Of a DNA stretch of 64,000 bases, positions 9,526 through 17,418 are shown in pieces. The position numbers were made by a program, and so were the translations under genes. Numbering within the stretch: the stretch's first letter is position 1; each line of letters opens with the position of its first letter. The notes under the pieces are model-generated. The model worked only from the letters and a program-made list of their open reading frames with translations, had not been told where the DNA came from and ran no database searches. This DNA comes from Acetobacteraceae bacterium (GTDB lineage Bacteria > Pseudomonadota > Alphaproteobacteria > Acetobacterales > Acetobacteraceae), in contig CANJLW010000003.1 of the NCBI GenBank assembly GCA_947475245.1, positions 248,001-312,000 on the forward strand, given 5' to 3'.

Positions 9526-10074
9526 TCAGCCCGCCTGCGGCTTCAAATGCTCCTGCAGGCGCGGCATCAACTCCACCAGGTTGCAGGGGCGAAAGCGGTT
9601 ATCGAGTTGATGCACCAGAATGTCGTCCCAACCGTCCTTGACCGCGCCGGTGCTGCCGGGCAGCGCGAACAGATAGGTGCCGCCCGCCACGCCGCCGATC
9701 GCGCGCGATTGGATCGTCGATGTGCCGATCTTCTGATAGCTCAGCATGCGGAACAATTCGCCGAACCCCTCGATCCGCTTTTCCAGAACGCGGTCGAACG
9801 CTTCGGGAGTCACGTCGCGCCCGGTGATGCCCGTGCCGCCCGTCGTGATGACCACATCGATGGACGGGTCCGCGATCCAGCCGCGCAGCAGTACCTCGAT
9901 CGCGCCGGAATCATCCTTTTCGATCCGTCGATCGGCGACGCGATGCCCCGCCGCCGCAACGCGTTCGGCCAGCGTCGCGCCGGATGTGTCGTTATCCAGC
10001 GTGCGCGTGTCCGATACCGTCAGCACTGCGATGTTGACGGGCAGAAACGGGCGAGTCTCGTCGATGCGTCCCAT
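9526..10074 (-). CDS. moaB: Molybdenum cofactor biosynthesis protein MoaB
   Basis: The 182-residue protein belongs to the MoaB/MogA molybdopterin-binding fold: VNIAVLTVSDTRTL near the start, TTGGTGITGRDVTPEAF in the centre and ALPGSTGAVKDGW towards the end. It adenylylates molybdopterin in molybdenum cofactor assembly, or is a close MogA-type relative. The start at MGRIDETRPF is where the family begins; upstream in-frame sequence belongs to the MFS gene's other frame. It lies 16 bases after the MFS gene and 5 bases before the methyltransferase, as part of one minus-strand run. Confidence 0.92.
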   Translation of the reverse strand: MGRIDETRPFLPVNIAVLTVSDTRTLDNDTSGATLAERVAAAGHRVADRRIEKDDSGAIEVLLRGWIADPSIDVVITTGGTGITGRDVTPEAFDRVLEKRIEGFGELFRMLSYQKIGTSTIQSRAIGGVAGGTYLFALPGSTGAVKDGWDDILVHQLDNRFRPCNLVELMPRLQEHLKPQAG

Positions 10075-10090
10075 GGTGGGCCTCCTGCGA

Positions 10091-11257
10091 TCACGCCTTC
10101 GACGTAGTGCGGGACGCGAGCGGGGGCAAGCGGCGCAATGCCGCCGCGATCGGCCCGACGAGCAGCAAACCCGCCCCGCCGAGCACGGCCATGGCCAGAA
10201 AAGCGTAGCCGCCGTGGCGCGCATACAGCCAGCCGGAGACCAACACCGTGATGCCGGCCGGCGCGCCATAGCCCAACGCCGAATGCAGCGCCTGCGCCGT
10301 CGCCGCCCGCTCCGCCGGCACCGCTCGGCTCAGGATCATCATCGACGACAGATGCTGCATCGCGAATGTGCCGGCATGCAGAATTTGCACAACCGCCAAC
10401 ACCGCCAAACCGGGGGAGAACGCCGTGATACCCCACCGCACGATCGACGCGGCGGCGGCGCAGGCCGTCAGCCCCGGCGCGCCGAGGCGATCGATCAGCT
10501 TGCGGCCGCGGGCAAACAGCAGGATTTCGGCGATGATGCCCTCGGCGATCAACAGACCGATGACCTGATCGCTGATGCCTTGGGAACGCCACAGCAAGGC
10601 GGCGAAGCCGTAATAGGCGGCATGCGCGCCCTGAATCGTCGCGGTACTGGCGACGGCCAGCAGAAAGGCGCGATTGCGGAACAGGTCGAGCGCGCCCGCC
10701 AGGCGCGGCGGGGCCGGAGGTGTCTTGGCTTCCGGCAGAAAGGGTGTGACGGCGGCGGCCGAACCATAGCCGATGGCGAGCATCCACGGCACCAGAAAGG
10801 ACCCGAACGCCGTCAGCATCCATCCGGCGACGGCGGTGGCGATCATGAAGGTCGCTGATCCCACCGCGCGCACCGGGCCGTATTCCATCCGCCCTTCGCG
10901 CGCCAAGGCCAGCGCCAGTGAATCCGACAGCGGATTGATGGCGGACGATGCCAGCCCCTGCCCGGCCGCGACGATCAGGATGGGCAGAAACCCGGACGAA
11001 GCGACATACAGCAGGGCGAGCACGGCCGCCGCGCAACCCGCGCCCATCAACACCGGACGACGCCGACCCAGCCGATCGGCGACCATGCCCCAGCTTGGTC
11101 CGGCGAAGACTCGAACCAACCCGGCAAAGCCCAGAATTTGGCCGATCTGGGTGGGTGTCAGACCGCGATCGGCAAACCATAGCGGCATGAAGCCGATCAC
11201 CGCGTTGGCGGCGAAGCTGGCACCCATGTAGAGCGAAACGCGTGTCCCGACCGACAT
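10091..11257 (-). CDS. MFS transporter
   Basis: This 388-residue major facilitator has about 12 hydrophobic helices. The loop 2-3 signature is visible as GMVADRLGRRRPVLM, and the N-terminus (MPLWFADRGLTPTQIGQIL) resembles the HcaT/LacY-like MFS_1_like subgroup. It starts directly after the TGA of the SufE-like gene (TGAATG), so translation is probably coupled. The substrate is unknown; members of this subgroup move nucleosides, sugars or aromatic acids. Confidence 0.85.
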   Translation of the reverse strand: MSVGTRVSLYMGASFAANAVIGFMPLWFADRGLTPTQIGQILGFAGLVRVFAGPSWGMVADRLGRRRPVLMGAGCAAAVLALLYVASSGFLPILIVAAGQGLASSAINPLSDSLALALAREGRMEYGPVRAVGSATFMIATAVAGWMLTAFGSFLVPWMLAIGYGSAAAVTPFLPEAKTPPAPPRLAGALDLFRNRAFLLAVASTATIQGAHAAYYGFAALLWRSQGISDQVIGLLIAEGIIAEILLFARGRKLIDRLGAPGLTACAAAASIVRWGITAFSPGLAVLAVVQILHAGTFAMQHLSSMMILSRAVPAERAATAQALHSALGYGAPAGITVLVSGWLYARHGGYAFLAMAVLGGAGLLLVGPIAAALRRLPPLASRTTSKA

Positions 11258-11704
11258 TCAGTCGGCCCGATGCGTCGCCGCGACCTCGCGCACCTTACGC
11301 GCCATCGCGGCGATGCCGTTGCCGCGATTGGTCGACAGCGCTTCGAGCAGGCCCAGGTCCTTCAGAAACACCGGATCGGTCGCGAGAATTTCCGCCGGGG
11401 AACGCCCGGAGTAGACACGCAGCAGCAGCGCGACGAGGCCGGAGACAATGGCCGCGTCCGACGCCCCGGCAAAGAACAGCGCGCCGTCGCGAAAAGTGAC
11501 CTCCATCCACACCTGACTTTGACAGCCGGGCACGCGGTGAGAGTCGTTCGCCCAGACCTCGGGGAATGGCGGCAGCTTGCGGCCCATCTCGATGATGAAG
11601 CCGTAGCGGTCCATCCAATCGTCGAACAGGTCGAGTTCCTCGGCGATCGCGGCGATCGCGGCGGCGGCGGTGGGTTCTTCGGGTGTTACGTATGGATCGA
11701 TCAT
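11258..11704 (-). CDS. sufE: SufE family Fe-S cluster assembly protein
   Basis: The 148-residue protein matches SufE: FDDWMDRYGFIIEMGRKLPP, then SHRVPGCQSQVWM with the sulfur-accepting Cys61 and later FLKDLGLLEALSTNRGNGI. SufE takes persulfide from the cysteine desulfurase SufS and stimulates it during Fe-S assembly. No suf operon is nearby, so this is a stand-alone copy. It is the first gene of the run that continues with MFS, moaB and the methyltransferase. Confidence 0.93.
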   Translation of the reverse strand: MIDPYVTPEEPTAAAAIAAIAEELDLFDDWMDRYGFIIEMGRKLPPFPEVWANDSHRVPGCQSQVWMEVTFRDGALFFAGASDAAIVSGLVALLLRVYSGRSPAEILATDPVFLKDLGLLEALSTNRGNGIAAMARKVREVAATHRAD

Positions 11705-12030
11705 GCGCCGCGTTTACAGGGTCGACGGGCGTTTGGCATCACTAGGTGCGGTTGACCGGTCGTTGATGCACTGCTCGGCGCGGGCATGCGTCGAACGCCG
11801 GACGCGCAAAAGGCTGCGTTGCCCTGTGTCGGGCGGATTTTCCCGTCATTGGTGCACGGGTGGCACCTGGGAGAGCCGCCTCCGCAAGAACCCATTCACG
11901 CCATTCGAAAACGATGGGTTCCCGCCAGGGCTGTTACCGTCCGGCGCACCGCCGCGAGTTCAGGGCCCCGAATGTGCAATTCAAAGGCGATGCCCGGTGG
12001 TTTGGCCGGCAGGGGGGCAGTATTTATACT
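11705..12030. other. Intergenic region of 326 bases, no convincing gene
   Basis: No frame here has protein-like composition and a ribosome site. Two inverted repeats are visible: GAACCCAT at 11888-11895 pairing with ATGGGTTC at 11914-11921 (18-base loop), and AGTAT-TT-ATACT at 12019-12030, directly next to the doc stop codon. The first lies about 190 bases upstream of the SufE-like start and could belong to its leader. The second is AT-rich in a GC-rich setting but has no T-run. A promoter for the sufE run must lie here, but I could not place one convincingly. Confidence 0.5.
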
Positions 12031-12414
12031 TCAGAGCGGAATACGCGCGTAACTCTTCACCCAAGCCGTGAATTCGCTGTCCGACAGTTCGCCGCTCGCC
12101 ATGGCGAGCACGGCGACAGCCGCATCGGCCTCCGGTGGATCGAATTCAACGCCGTTCAAACCCAGAAATGTGACCAACGCGCCGAACGCTGTCCGCTTGT
12201 TCCCGTCAATAAACGGATGATTGCGGGCAATGGCGAGTGCATACAGCGCAGCAAGTTCGGCGATATCCGGTTCACCGTAGCCCGCGAGATTCAGCGGACG
12301 GGCCAGGGCGCTATCGAGCAGACCGTCGTCCCTGACTCCAGTGGCACCGCCATGTTCGGCGAGTTGCTCGTCATGGATGGCAAGAATCAACCCACGCGAC
12401 AACCAGATGGTCAT
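12031..12414 (-). CDS. doc: Death-on-curing (Doc/Fic-fold) toxin
   Basis: The 127-residue protein has the Doc signature HPFIDGNKRTAF with His66, Asp70, Asn72 and Lys73-Arg74, and GVRDDGLLDSALARP upstream. Doc kinases of this fold phosphorylate EF-Tu and stop translation. The start MTIWLSRGLIL overlaps the antitoxin stop by four bases (ATGA), the standard toxin-antitoxin arrangement. Its partner is an AbrB/MazE-type protein and not the Phd antitoxin of the P1 system. The catalytic motif is intact, so the toxin is probably functional. Confidence 0.93.
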   Translation of the reverse strand: MTIWLSRGLILAIHDEQLAEHGGATGVRDDGLLDSALARPLNLAGYGEPDIAELAALYALAIARNHPFIDGNKRTAFGALVTFLGLNGVEFDPPEADAAVAVLAMASGELSDSEFTAWVKSYARIPL

Positions 12415-12635
12415 TTCGCGAGCTCGCGCAATACATTGCGCCACTTCTTCATCATCGCGCGCGCCACCGCCATCTGCGCCTCAAAGTCTGGCTCCACGAC
12501 AGTCAGCTTCACGCCGTCGGGCTGGTCGATGGCGAACAGCGTGTCGCCCTTGCCGACGCCGAGCTTGGTGAGGAGTTCCTTGGGGAGGATGACGCCGACC
12601 GAGTTGCCGATCTGGGTGAGTTTCAGTGCACTCAT
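12411..12635 (-). CDS. AbrB/MazE-type antitoxin
   Basis: This 74-residue protein is a SpoVT/AbrB swapped-hairpin DNA-binding protein: LKLTQIGNSVGVILPKELL is the classic beta-strand core, followed by KGDTLFAIDQPDGVKLTV. The remaining C-terminal helix (about 50-74) should bind and neutralise the Doc toxin encoded by the overlapping downstream gene. The large inverted repeat at 12642-12681, just upstream of the start, is the likely autoregulatory operator. Confidence 0.93.
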   Translation of the reverse strand: MSALKLTQIGNSVGVILPKELLTKLGVGKGDTLFAIDQPDGVKLTVVEPDFEAQMAVARAMMKKWRNVLRELAK

Positions 12636-12641
12636 AGGAAT

Positions 12642-12681
12642 GGCCTTCGCGTGTTTACACGAATGTTATAACGCGAAGGCC
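12642..12681 (-). promoter_or_regulatory. Nested palindromic operator and promoter of the AbrB-Doc operon
   Basis: GGCCTTCGCG (12642-12651) and CGCGAAGGCC (12672-12681) form a perfect 10-base inverted repeat. The 20-base spacer holds two smaller palindromes, CGTGT-TT-ACACG and GTTATAAC. On the minus strand, TATAAC (12665-12670) makes a good -10, with TTGTAG (12687-12692) 16 bases upstream as a weak -35 that overlaps the hslU stop. No T-run follows, so an operator fits better than a terminator. AbrB/MazE antitoxins typically repress their own promoter by binding such repeats. Confidence 0.7.
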
Positions 12682-12686
12682 GGACG

Positions 12687-14009
12687 CTACAAGATAAACC
12701 GGCTCAGATCGCCCTTCTGCGCCAAGGGAGCGACCTTTTCGTTCACATAGGCGGCGTCGACGACAATCGCCTCACCGCCGCGATCGGTCGCGGTGAAGCT
12801 GATATCCTCCAGCAGCCGTTCCAACACTGTGTGCAGGCGGCGGGCGCCGATGTTTTCAACCCGCTCGTTGATGTCGGCGGCCAGATCGGCCAGCGCGTCC
12901 ACCGCGTCGTCGGCGAAGGACAGCGTGACCGACTCGGTGCCGAGCAGCGCGGCATACTGCTTCAGCAGGGAGTGTTCCGGCTCCGTCAGGATGCGGCGCA
13001 GATCGTCGCGCGACAGCGGCGACAGCTCCACCCGGATCGGCAGACGTCCCTGCAATTCCGGCAGCAGGTCCGACGGCTTGGCCTGGTGGAACGCGCCGGA
13101 GGCGATGAACAGCACATGATCGGTCTTCACCAGGCCGTACTTGGTGTTCACCGTCGTGCCCTCGATCAGCGGCAGCAGGTCGCGCTGCACGCCTTCGCGC
13201 GACACGTCGCCGCCGCGAAACCCGCCTTCGGTCGTGCGGACGCAGATTTTGTCGATTTCGTCGATGAAGACGATGCCGTGGTTTTCCGCGTGGGACACCG
13301 CATCCTTGGTCAGTTGGTCGTTGTCCAGCAGGCGATCGGCTTCTTCCGCTTCCAGCACTTTCCGCGCCGCTTCCACGGTCATGCGGCGCTTTTCCTTCGG
13401 GCGGTTGCCCATCAGGCCTTTCATCATCTCCGACAGGTTAATCACCTGACCCGGCGGCATGCCGGGCATGTCGAACTGCCCGATGGGGGAGCTTGTGACC
13501 TCCGACACCTCGATGTCGATTTCCTTCTGCTCGAACTCACCGTTCCGCAGCATGCGCCGGAATTTCGACCGTGTGTCCGCCGCCGCCGCTTCGCCCACCA
13601 GCGCGGTCACCAGACGTTCTTCCGCCGCGGTTTCCGCCTTGGTCCGCACTTCCTTGCGGGAGGCGTCGCGCAGCATGTTCAGGCTGGCGTCAACGAGGTC
13701 GCGCACGATGCTTTCGACGTCGCGGCCGACATAGCCGACTTCGGTGAACTTGGTCGCCTCCACCTTCAGGAACGGTGCCTGCGCCAGCTTCGCCAGCCGA
13801 CGAGCGATTTCCGTCTTGCCGCAACCGGTCGGGCCGATCATCAGGATGTTCTTGGGCACCACCTCCTCGCGCATCGCTTCCGGCAGATGCTGGCGGCGCC
13901 AACGGTTGCGCATGGCGATGGCGACGGCGCGCTTGGCGTCATTCTGACCGACGATGAAGCGATCAAGCTCCGAGACGATCTCACGCGGGGAATAAGTCGG
14001 GACTTCCAT
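12687..14009 (-). CDS. hslU: HslU ATPase subunit of the HslUV protease
   Basis: The 440-residue AAA+ unfoldase has N-terminal [25 protein letters not shown], Walker [14 protein letters not shown], Walker [11 protein letters not shown] and a family-typical I domain. It ends in LSRFIL, the conserved C-terminal tail that inserts between HslV subunits to activate them. It overlaps the hslV stop by one base (TGATG). With HslV it degrades misfolded and regulatory proteins, and is usually heat-inducible. Confidence 0.98.
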   Translation of the reverse strand: MEVPTYSPREIVSELDRFIVGQNDAKRAVAIAMRNRWRRQHLPEAMREEVVPKNILMIGPTGCGKTEIARRLAKLAQAPFLKVEATKFTEVGYVGRDVESIVRDLVDASLNMLRDASRKEVRTKAETAAEERLVTALVGEAAAADTRSKFRRMLRNGEFEQKEIDIEVSEVTSSPIGQFDMPGMPPGQVINLSEMMKGLMGNRPKEKRRMTVEAARKVLEAEEADRLLDNDQLTKDAVSHAENHGIVFIDEIDKICVRTTEGGFRGGDVSREGVQRDLLPLIEGTTVNTKYGLVKTDHVLFIASGAFHQAKPSDLLPELQGRLPIRVELSPLSRDDLRRILTEPEHSLLKQYAALLGTESVTLSFADDAVDALADLAADINERVENIGARRLHTVLERLLEDISFTATDRGGEAIVVDAAYVNEKVAPLAQKGDLSRFIL

Positions 14010-14575
14010 CAGATCGACTCAACCAGAATGTTGCCGTTGGTATAGACGCAAATTTCCGAGGCGATTTTCATCGATCGGCGGGCGATATCCTCCGCCGTCA
14101 GCCCGTCGACCTCCATCAGCGCGCGGGCGGCGGCGAGGGCAAAGTTGCCGCCGGAGCCGATGGCGATGACACCGAACTCCGGTTCCAGCACGTCGCCGTT
14201 GCCGGTCAGGGTGAAACTGCGATCCTTATCGGCGACCGCCATCATGGCTTCGAGCCGACGCAGGTAGCGATCGGTGCGCCAGTCCTTGGCAAGCTCGACG
14301 CAGGCGCGTTCAAGCTGGTGGGGAAAGCGTTCGAGCTTGGATTCGAGCCTTTCCAGCAGCGTGAAGGCATCGGCGGTGGCACCGGCGAAGCCTGCGAGCA
14401 CATGCCCGCCGGCACCGATGCGACGCACCTTGCGCGCATTGCCCTTGACGATGGTCTGCCCGAGGCTGACCTGGCCGTCTCCGGCCATTGTGACGTGTCC
14501 ATCCCGCCTGACGCACAGGATGGTGGTGCCGTGCCATCCGATCGGATCGGCCGCGACGAAGGTTTGGTTCTGCAT
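14009..14575 (-). CDS. hslV: HslV peptidase subunit of the HslUV protease
   Basis: The 188-residue proteasome-like peptidase begins [16 protein letters not shown] and is processed before Thr17 ([10 protein letters not shown]), the catalytic N-terminal nucleophile. [20 protein letters not shown] and [18 protein letters not shown] are family hallmarks. A 16-residue propeptide is typical of alphaproteobacteria. The ATG at 14575 is preferred over a longer frame because the upstream bases hold a heat-shock-like promoter that ends only about eight bases before it. Confidence 0.97.
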   Translation of the reverse strand: MQNQTFVAADPIGWHGTTILCVRRDGHVTMAGDGQVSLGQTIVKGNARKVRRIGAGGHVLAGFAGATADAFTLLERLESKLERFPHQLERACVELAKDWRTDRYLRRLEAMMAVADKDRSFTLTGNGDVLEPEFGVIAIGSGGNFALAAARALMEVDGLTAEDIARRSMKIASEICVYTNGNILVESI

Positions 14576-14583
14576 GGGGCCAC

Positions 14584-14612
14584 AGATGGCGCGGCAATGC
14601 CGGAAGGGCAAG
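14584..14612 (-). promoter_or_regulatory. Sigma-32 (RpoH)-like promoter of hslVU
   Basis: On the minus strand CTTGCCC (14606-14612) is followed after 14 bases by CGCCATCT (14584-14591). The -10 matches the heat-shock consensus CCCCATNT at seven of eight positions, and the -35 matches the CTTG core of CTTGAAA. Spacing is within the 13-15 base norm. A transcript from here would begin only one or two bases before the hslV ATG, so it would be leaderless or nearly so. Confidence 0.5.
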
Positions 14613-14782
14613 CCCGGCGCACGATCCGCATCGTGACGACGCAAGACGCACCGTTGCGCCTCGATAACGCGACAGAGTCAGGCCGATCCTGAATGGTGCG
14701 CGGCGGCGCGCCCAAAAACTTGCCCTCCGCCGCGCTCTCCCGCACAATCGACACCAACAAATTTCCCCCCAGGAGGGTCCCA

Positions 14783-16501
14783 ATGGCTGATTTCGACCTC
14801 GTCATTCGCGGCGGCACGATCATGGACGGCACCGGTGGCGCCCCCATCGAAGCCGACGTCGCCATCTCCGGCAATCGCATCGCCCAGATCGGCACGATCT
14901 CCGGCAAGGGCACCGAGGAAATCAGCGCCAAAGGCAAGCTCGTCACCCCCGGCTTTGTCGACATCCACACCCACTACGACGCGCAGGCCGTGTGGGACCC
15001 GCATCTGACCCCGTCCTCCCACCACGGCGTAACAACCGCCGTCATGGGCAATTGCGGCGTCGGCTTCGCCCCCTGCCGCCCCGCCGATCGCGCCAAGCTC
15101 GTCGAACTCATGGAAGGGGTCGAAGACATCCCCGGCGCCGTCATGAACGAGGGCCTGAAGTGGGAATGGGAGTCCTTCGGCGAATACCTCTCCGCGCTGG
15201 AACGCCGCCCGCGCGACATGGATATCTGCGCCCTCCTCCCCCATGCCGCCGTCCGCGTCTTCGTCATGGGCGAACGCGCGCTCGGCCTTGAAAACGCCAA
15301 CCAGGCCGACATCGCGCAAATGCGCGAAATCGCCCGCGACGCGATGCGCGCCGGCGCATTCGGCTTCTCCACCTCGCGCAGCCTGTCGCACAAGACGCTT
15401 AAGGGCGACCCGACCCCGACCCTGCGCGCGCAGGAAGACGAACTGACCGGCATCGCCATGGGCATGAAAGACGCCGGCTCGGGCATGCTGGAAATGGTGT
15501 CGGAATGGGCGCCCGACCATCACGCCGAATTCGCCATGCTGCGCCGCGTGATCGAAGCCTGCCAACGCCCGGCCGTCTTCACCTTGACGCAACGCCACGC
15601 CCGCCCGGAAGTCTGGCGCGACCTGCTCGGCCACGCGGAAAAAGCCATCGCCGACGGCCTGTCCATCCGCCCCGTCTTCGGCCCCCGTGCCGTCGGCGTG
15701 CTGCTCGGCCTCAGCGGCAGCCAGAACCCGTTCTCCGGCACGCCGACCTATAAGACCATCGCGGACCTGCCGGTGGCCGAACGCGTCGCGCGCATGCGCG
15801 ATCCCGCGATCCGCGCGCAAATCCTGTCGGAAGACCCGCGCAAGGACAGCAACTTCCCGCTGTTCCACCGCCTGTCGTGGGAAATCATGTACCGCTTCGG
15901 CAACCCCGCGAACTACGAACCGCGCAAGGAAGACAGCCTTGCCGCCATCGCCCAGCGCGAGGGCCGGACGGCGGAAGAAGTCGCCTATGACGTGCTGCTG
16001 GAAAACGACGGCATGGACTTCATCTACACCACGCTGTCCAGCTACGCTTACGGCAACCTGTCGATGGCCGAAGAACTGCTGAAGAACAAGAACTGCATCA
16101 TGGGCCTTGGCGACGGCGGCGCGCATGTCGCTTTCATCCTCGACGCCGGTTACCAGACCTGGATGATGTCGCATTGGGGGCGCAAGCGCGGCCTGTTCCA
16201 GCCGCAGGAACTGATCCGCCGCGTGACCTCCGACACCGCCCACGCCGCCGGGCTGCACGATCGCGGCATCCTCGCGGTCGGCAAGAAAGCCGACGTCAAC
16301 GTCATCGATTGGGATCGCCTGGACGTCGACAAGCCCTACGTCGTGCATGACCTGCCCGCCGGCGGCAAGCGCCTGATGCAAAAGGTACACGGCTACGAAG
16401 CCACCATCGTCGCCGGCAAGGTCACGTTCCGCGAAGGTGCCGAAACCGGCAACCTGCCGGGCAAGCTGGTTCGCGGACCGCAAGCCGAAATGGCCGCCTG
16501 A
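14783..16501 (+). CDS. D-aminoacylase / N-acyl-D-amino-acid deacylase family amidohydrolase
   Basis: The 572-residue metal-dependent hydrolase begins MADFDLVIRGGTIMDGTGG after AGGAGG. The metal ligands HTHYDAQ and the following VTTAVMGNCGVGFAP match the Amidohydro_3 D-aminoacylase group, as do GFSTSRSLSHKTL and the C-terminal GDGGAHVAFILDAGY. Such enzymes remove N-acyl groups from D-amino acids or cleave related amides. The VOC gene follows after only two bases. The natural substrate is uncertain because this subgroup is broad. Confidence 0.85.
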   Translation: MADFDLVIRGGTIMDGTGGAPIEADVAISGNRIAQIGTISGKGTEEISAKGKLVTPGFVDIHTHYDAQAVWDPHLTPSSHHGVTTAVMGNCGVGFAPCRPADRAKLVELMEGVEDIPGAVMNEGLKWEWESFGEYLSALERRPRDMDICALLPHAAVRVFVMGERALGLENANQADIAQMREIARDAMRAGAFGFSTSRSLSHKTLKGDPTPTLRAQEDELTGIAMGMKDAGSGMLEMVSEWAPDHHAEFAMLRRVIEACQRPAVFTLTQRHARPEVWRDLLGHAEKAIADGLSIRPVFGPRAVGVLLGLSGSQNPFSGTPTYKTIADLPVAERVARMRDPAIRAQILSEDPRKDSNFPLFHRLSWEIMYRFGNPANYEPRKEDSLAAIAQREGRTAEEVAYDVLLENDGMDFIYTTLSSYAYGNLSMAEELLKNKNCIMGLGDGGAHVAFILDAGYQTWMMSHWGRKRGLFQPQELIRRVTSDTAHAAGLHDRGILAVGKKADVNVIDWDRLDVDKPYVVHDLPAGGKRLMQKVHGYEATIVAGKVTFREGAETGNLPGKLVRGPQAEMAA

Positions 16502-16503
16502 CC

Positions 16504-17343
16504 ATGACACGCCCGGTCCCGACCCTGGATCACGTCGTGATCAATGCGCGGGACCGGATCGACGATGCAGCCGAGACGTTCCGACGTCTCGGCTTCACGC
16601 TGACCCCGCGCGGCTATCACACGCTGGGATCGATGAACCACCTGGCGATGTTCGGCACGGATTATCTGGAGCTGATCGCCGCCCCCACCGGCAACACCCA
16701 ACGCCCGGAAATCCTGGAACAGCCGGAGGGGCTGAACGGTCTGGTGTTCGGCACCGACGATTCCACGGCAACCTATGAAGCGCTGAAGTCAGCCGGTGTG
16801 CCGATCGAACCGCCGCAACAATTCTCCCGCCCCGTGGAACTGTCCACCGGAGCACGCGACGCCGTTTTCCGGACAGTGCGGCTGACTCCGGGCACCGTGC
16901 CCGCCGGGCGCTTCTATTTCTGCCACCATTTCACCCGCGATCTGGTCTGGCGCGACGAATGGCGCCACCACGCCAATGGAGCGATCGGTGTCGCGCGCGC
17001 GGTTATCGCTGCCCACAACCCGGACACCCTCGGCGCCCTGTTCGTCCGCATGTTTGGTCCCGAGGCTGTCAGCCCCATCACCAATGGCTGCACGCTGGCG
17101 GTCGGCCTGTCGCGCTTCGACGTCGTTACTCATGCCGAACTGCGGGCGATGTACGGCGATGCAGCGCCCGACGGCGGCGGACGCGCCGATTTCATGGCCG
17201 CGCTGTCGTTTCGAACACGCTCCATCGCCGCCGCCGAACGCGCGCTGACCGACAACGGCATTCCGTTCACCCGACCAAGCGCCGATCGCCTGATCGTCCC
17301 GGCCGACGCCGCCTTTGGCGCGACATTGGAATTCGTGGCCTGA
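16504..17343 (+). CDS. VOC-family (glyoxalase-like) protein
   Basis: The 279-residue protein begins TRPVPTLDHVVINARDRIDDAAETF, the first metal-binding strand of a glyoxalase/bleomycin-resistance fold, with MNHLAMFGTDYLELI (about residues 40-54) as the next conserved strand. A second half includes FYFCHHFTRDLVW. The layout is like a glyoxalase-like single-chain protein with two paired modules. It starts two bases after the amidohydrolase stop, so the two are likely co-translated. The role is unknown; a ring-cleaving dioxygenase, an epimerase or a binding protein are all possible. Confidence 0.78.
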   Translation: MTRPVPTLDHVVINARDRIDDAAETFRRLGFTLTPRGYHTLGSMNHLAMFGTDYLELIAAPTGNTQRPEILEQPEGLNGLVFGTDDSTATYEALKSAGVPIEPPQQFSRPVELSTGARDAVFRTVRLTPGTVPAGRFYFCHHFTRDLVWRDEWRHHANGAIGVARAVIAAHNPDTLGALFVRMFGPEAVSPITNGCTLAVGLSRFDVVTHAELRAMYGDAAPDGGGRADFMAALSFRTRSIAAAERALTDNGIPFTRPSADRLIVPADAAFGATLEFVA

Positions 17344-17418
17344 ACATGGCTTAAGCCGCCGGAGGCTGGTTGGGTCGCCGCCGACGTCCCGTCATCGCCC
17401 GCTGAGCGGGACGCCTCC

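Noticed and set aside
14678-16510. 610-residue open frame opposite the D-aminoacylase gene
   Set aside because: Antisense of a well-supported amidohydrolase; composition is His/Gly/Ala-rich without a fold.
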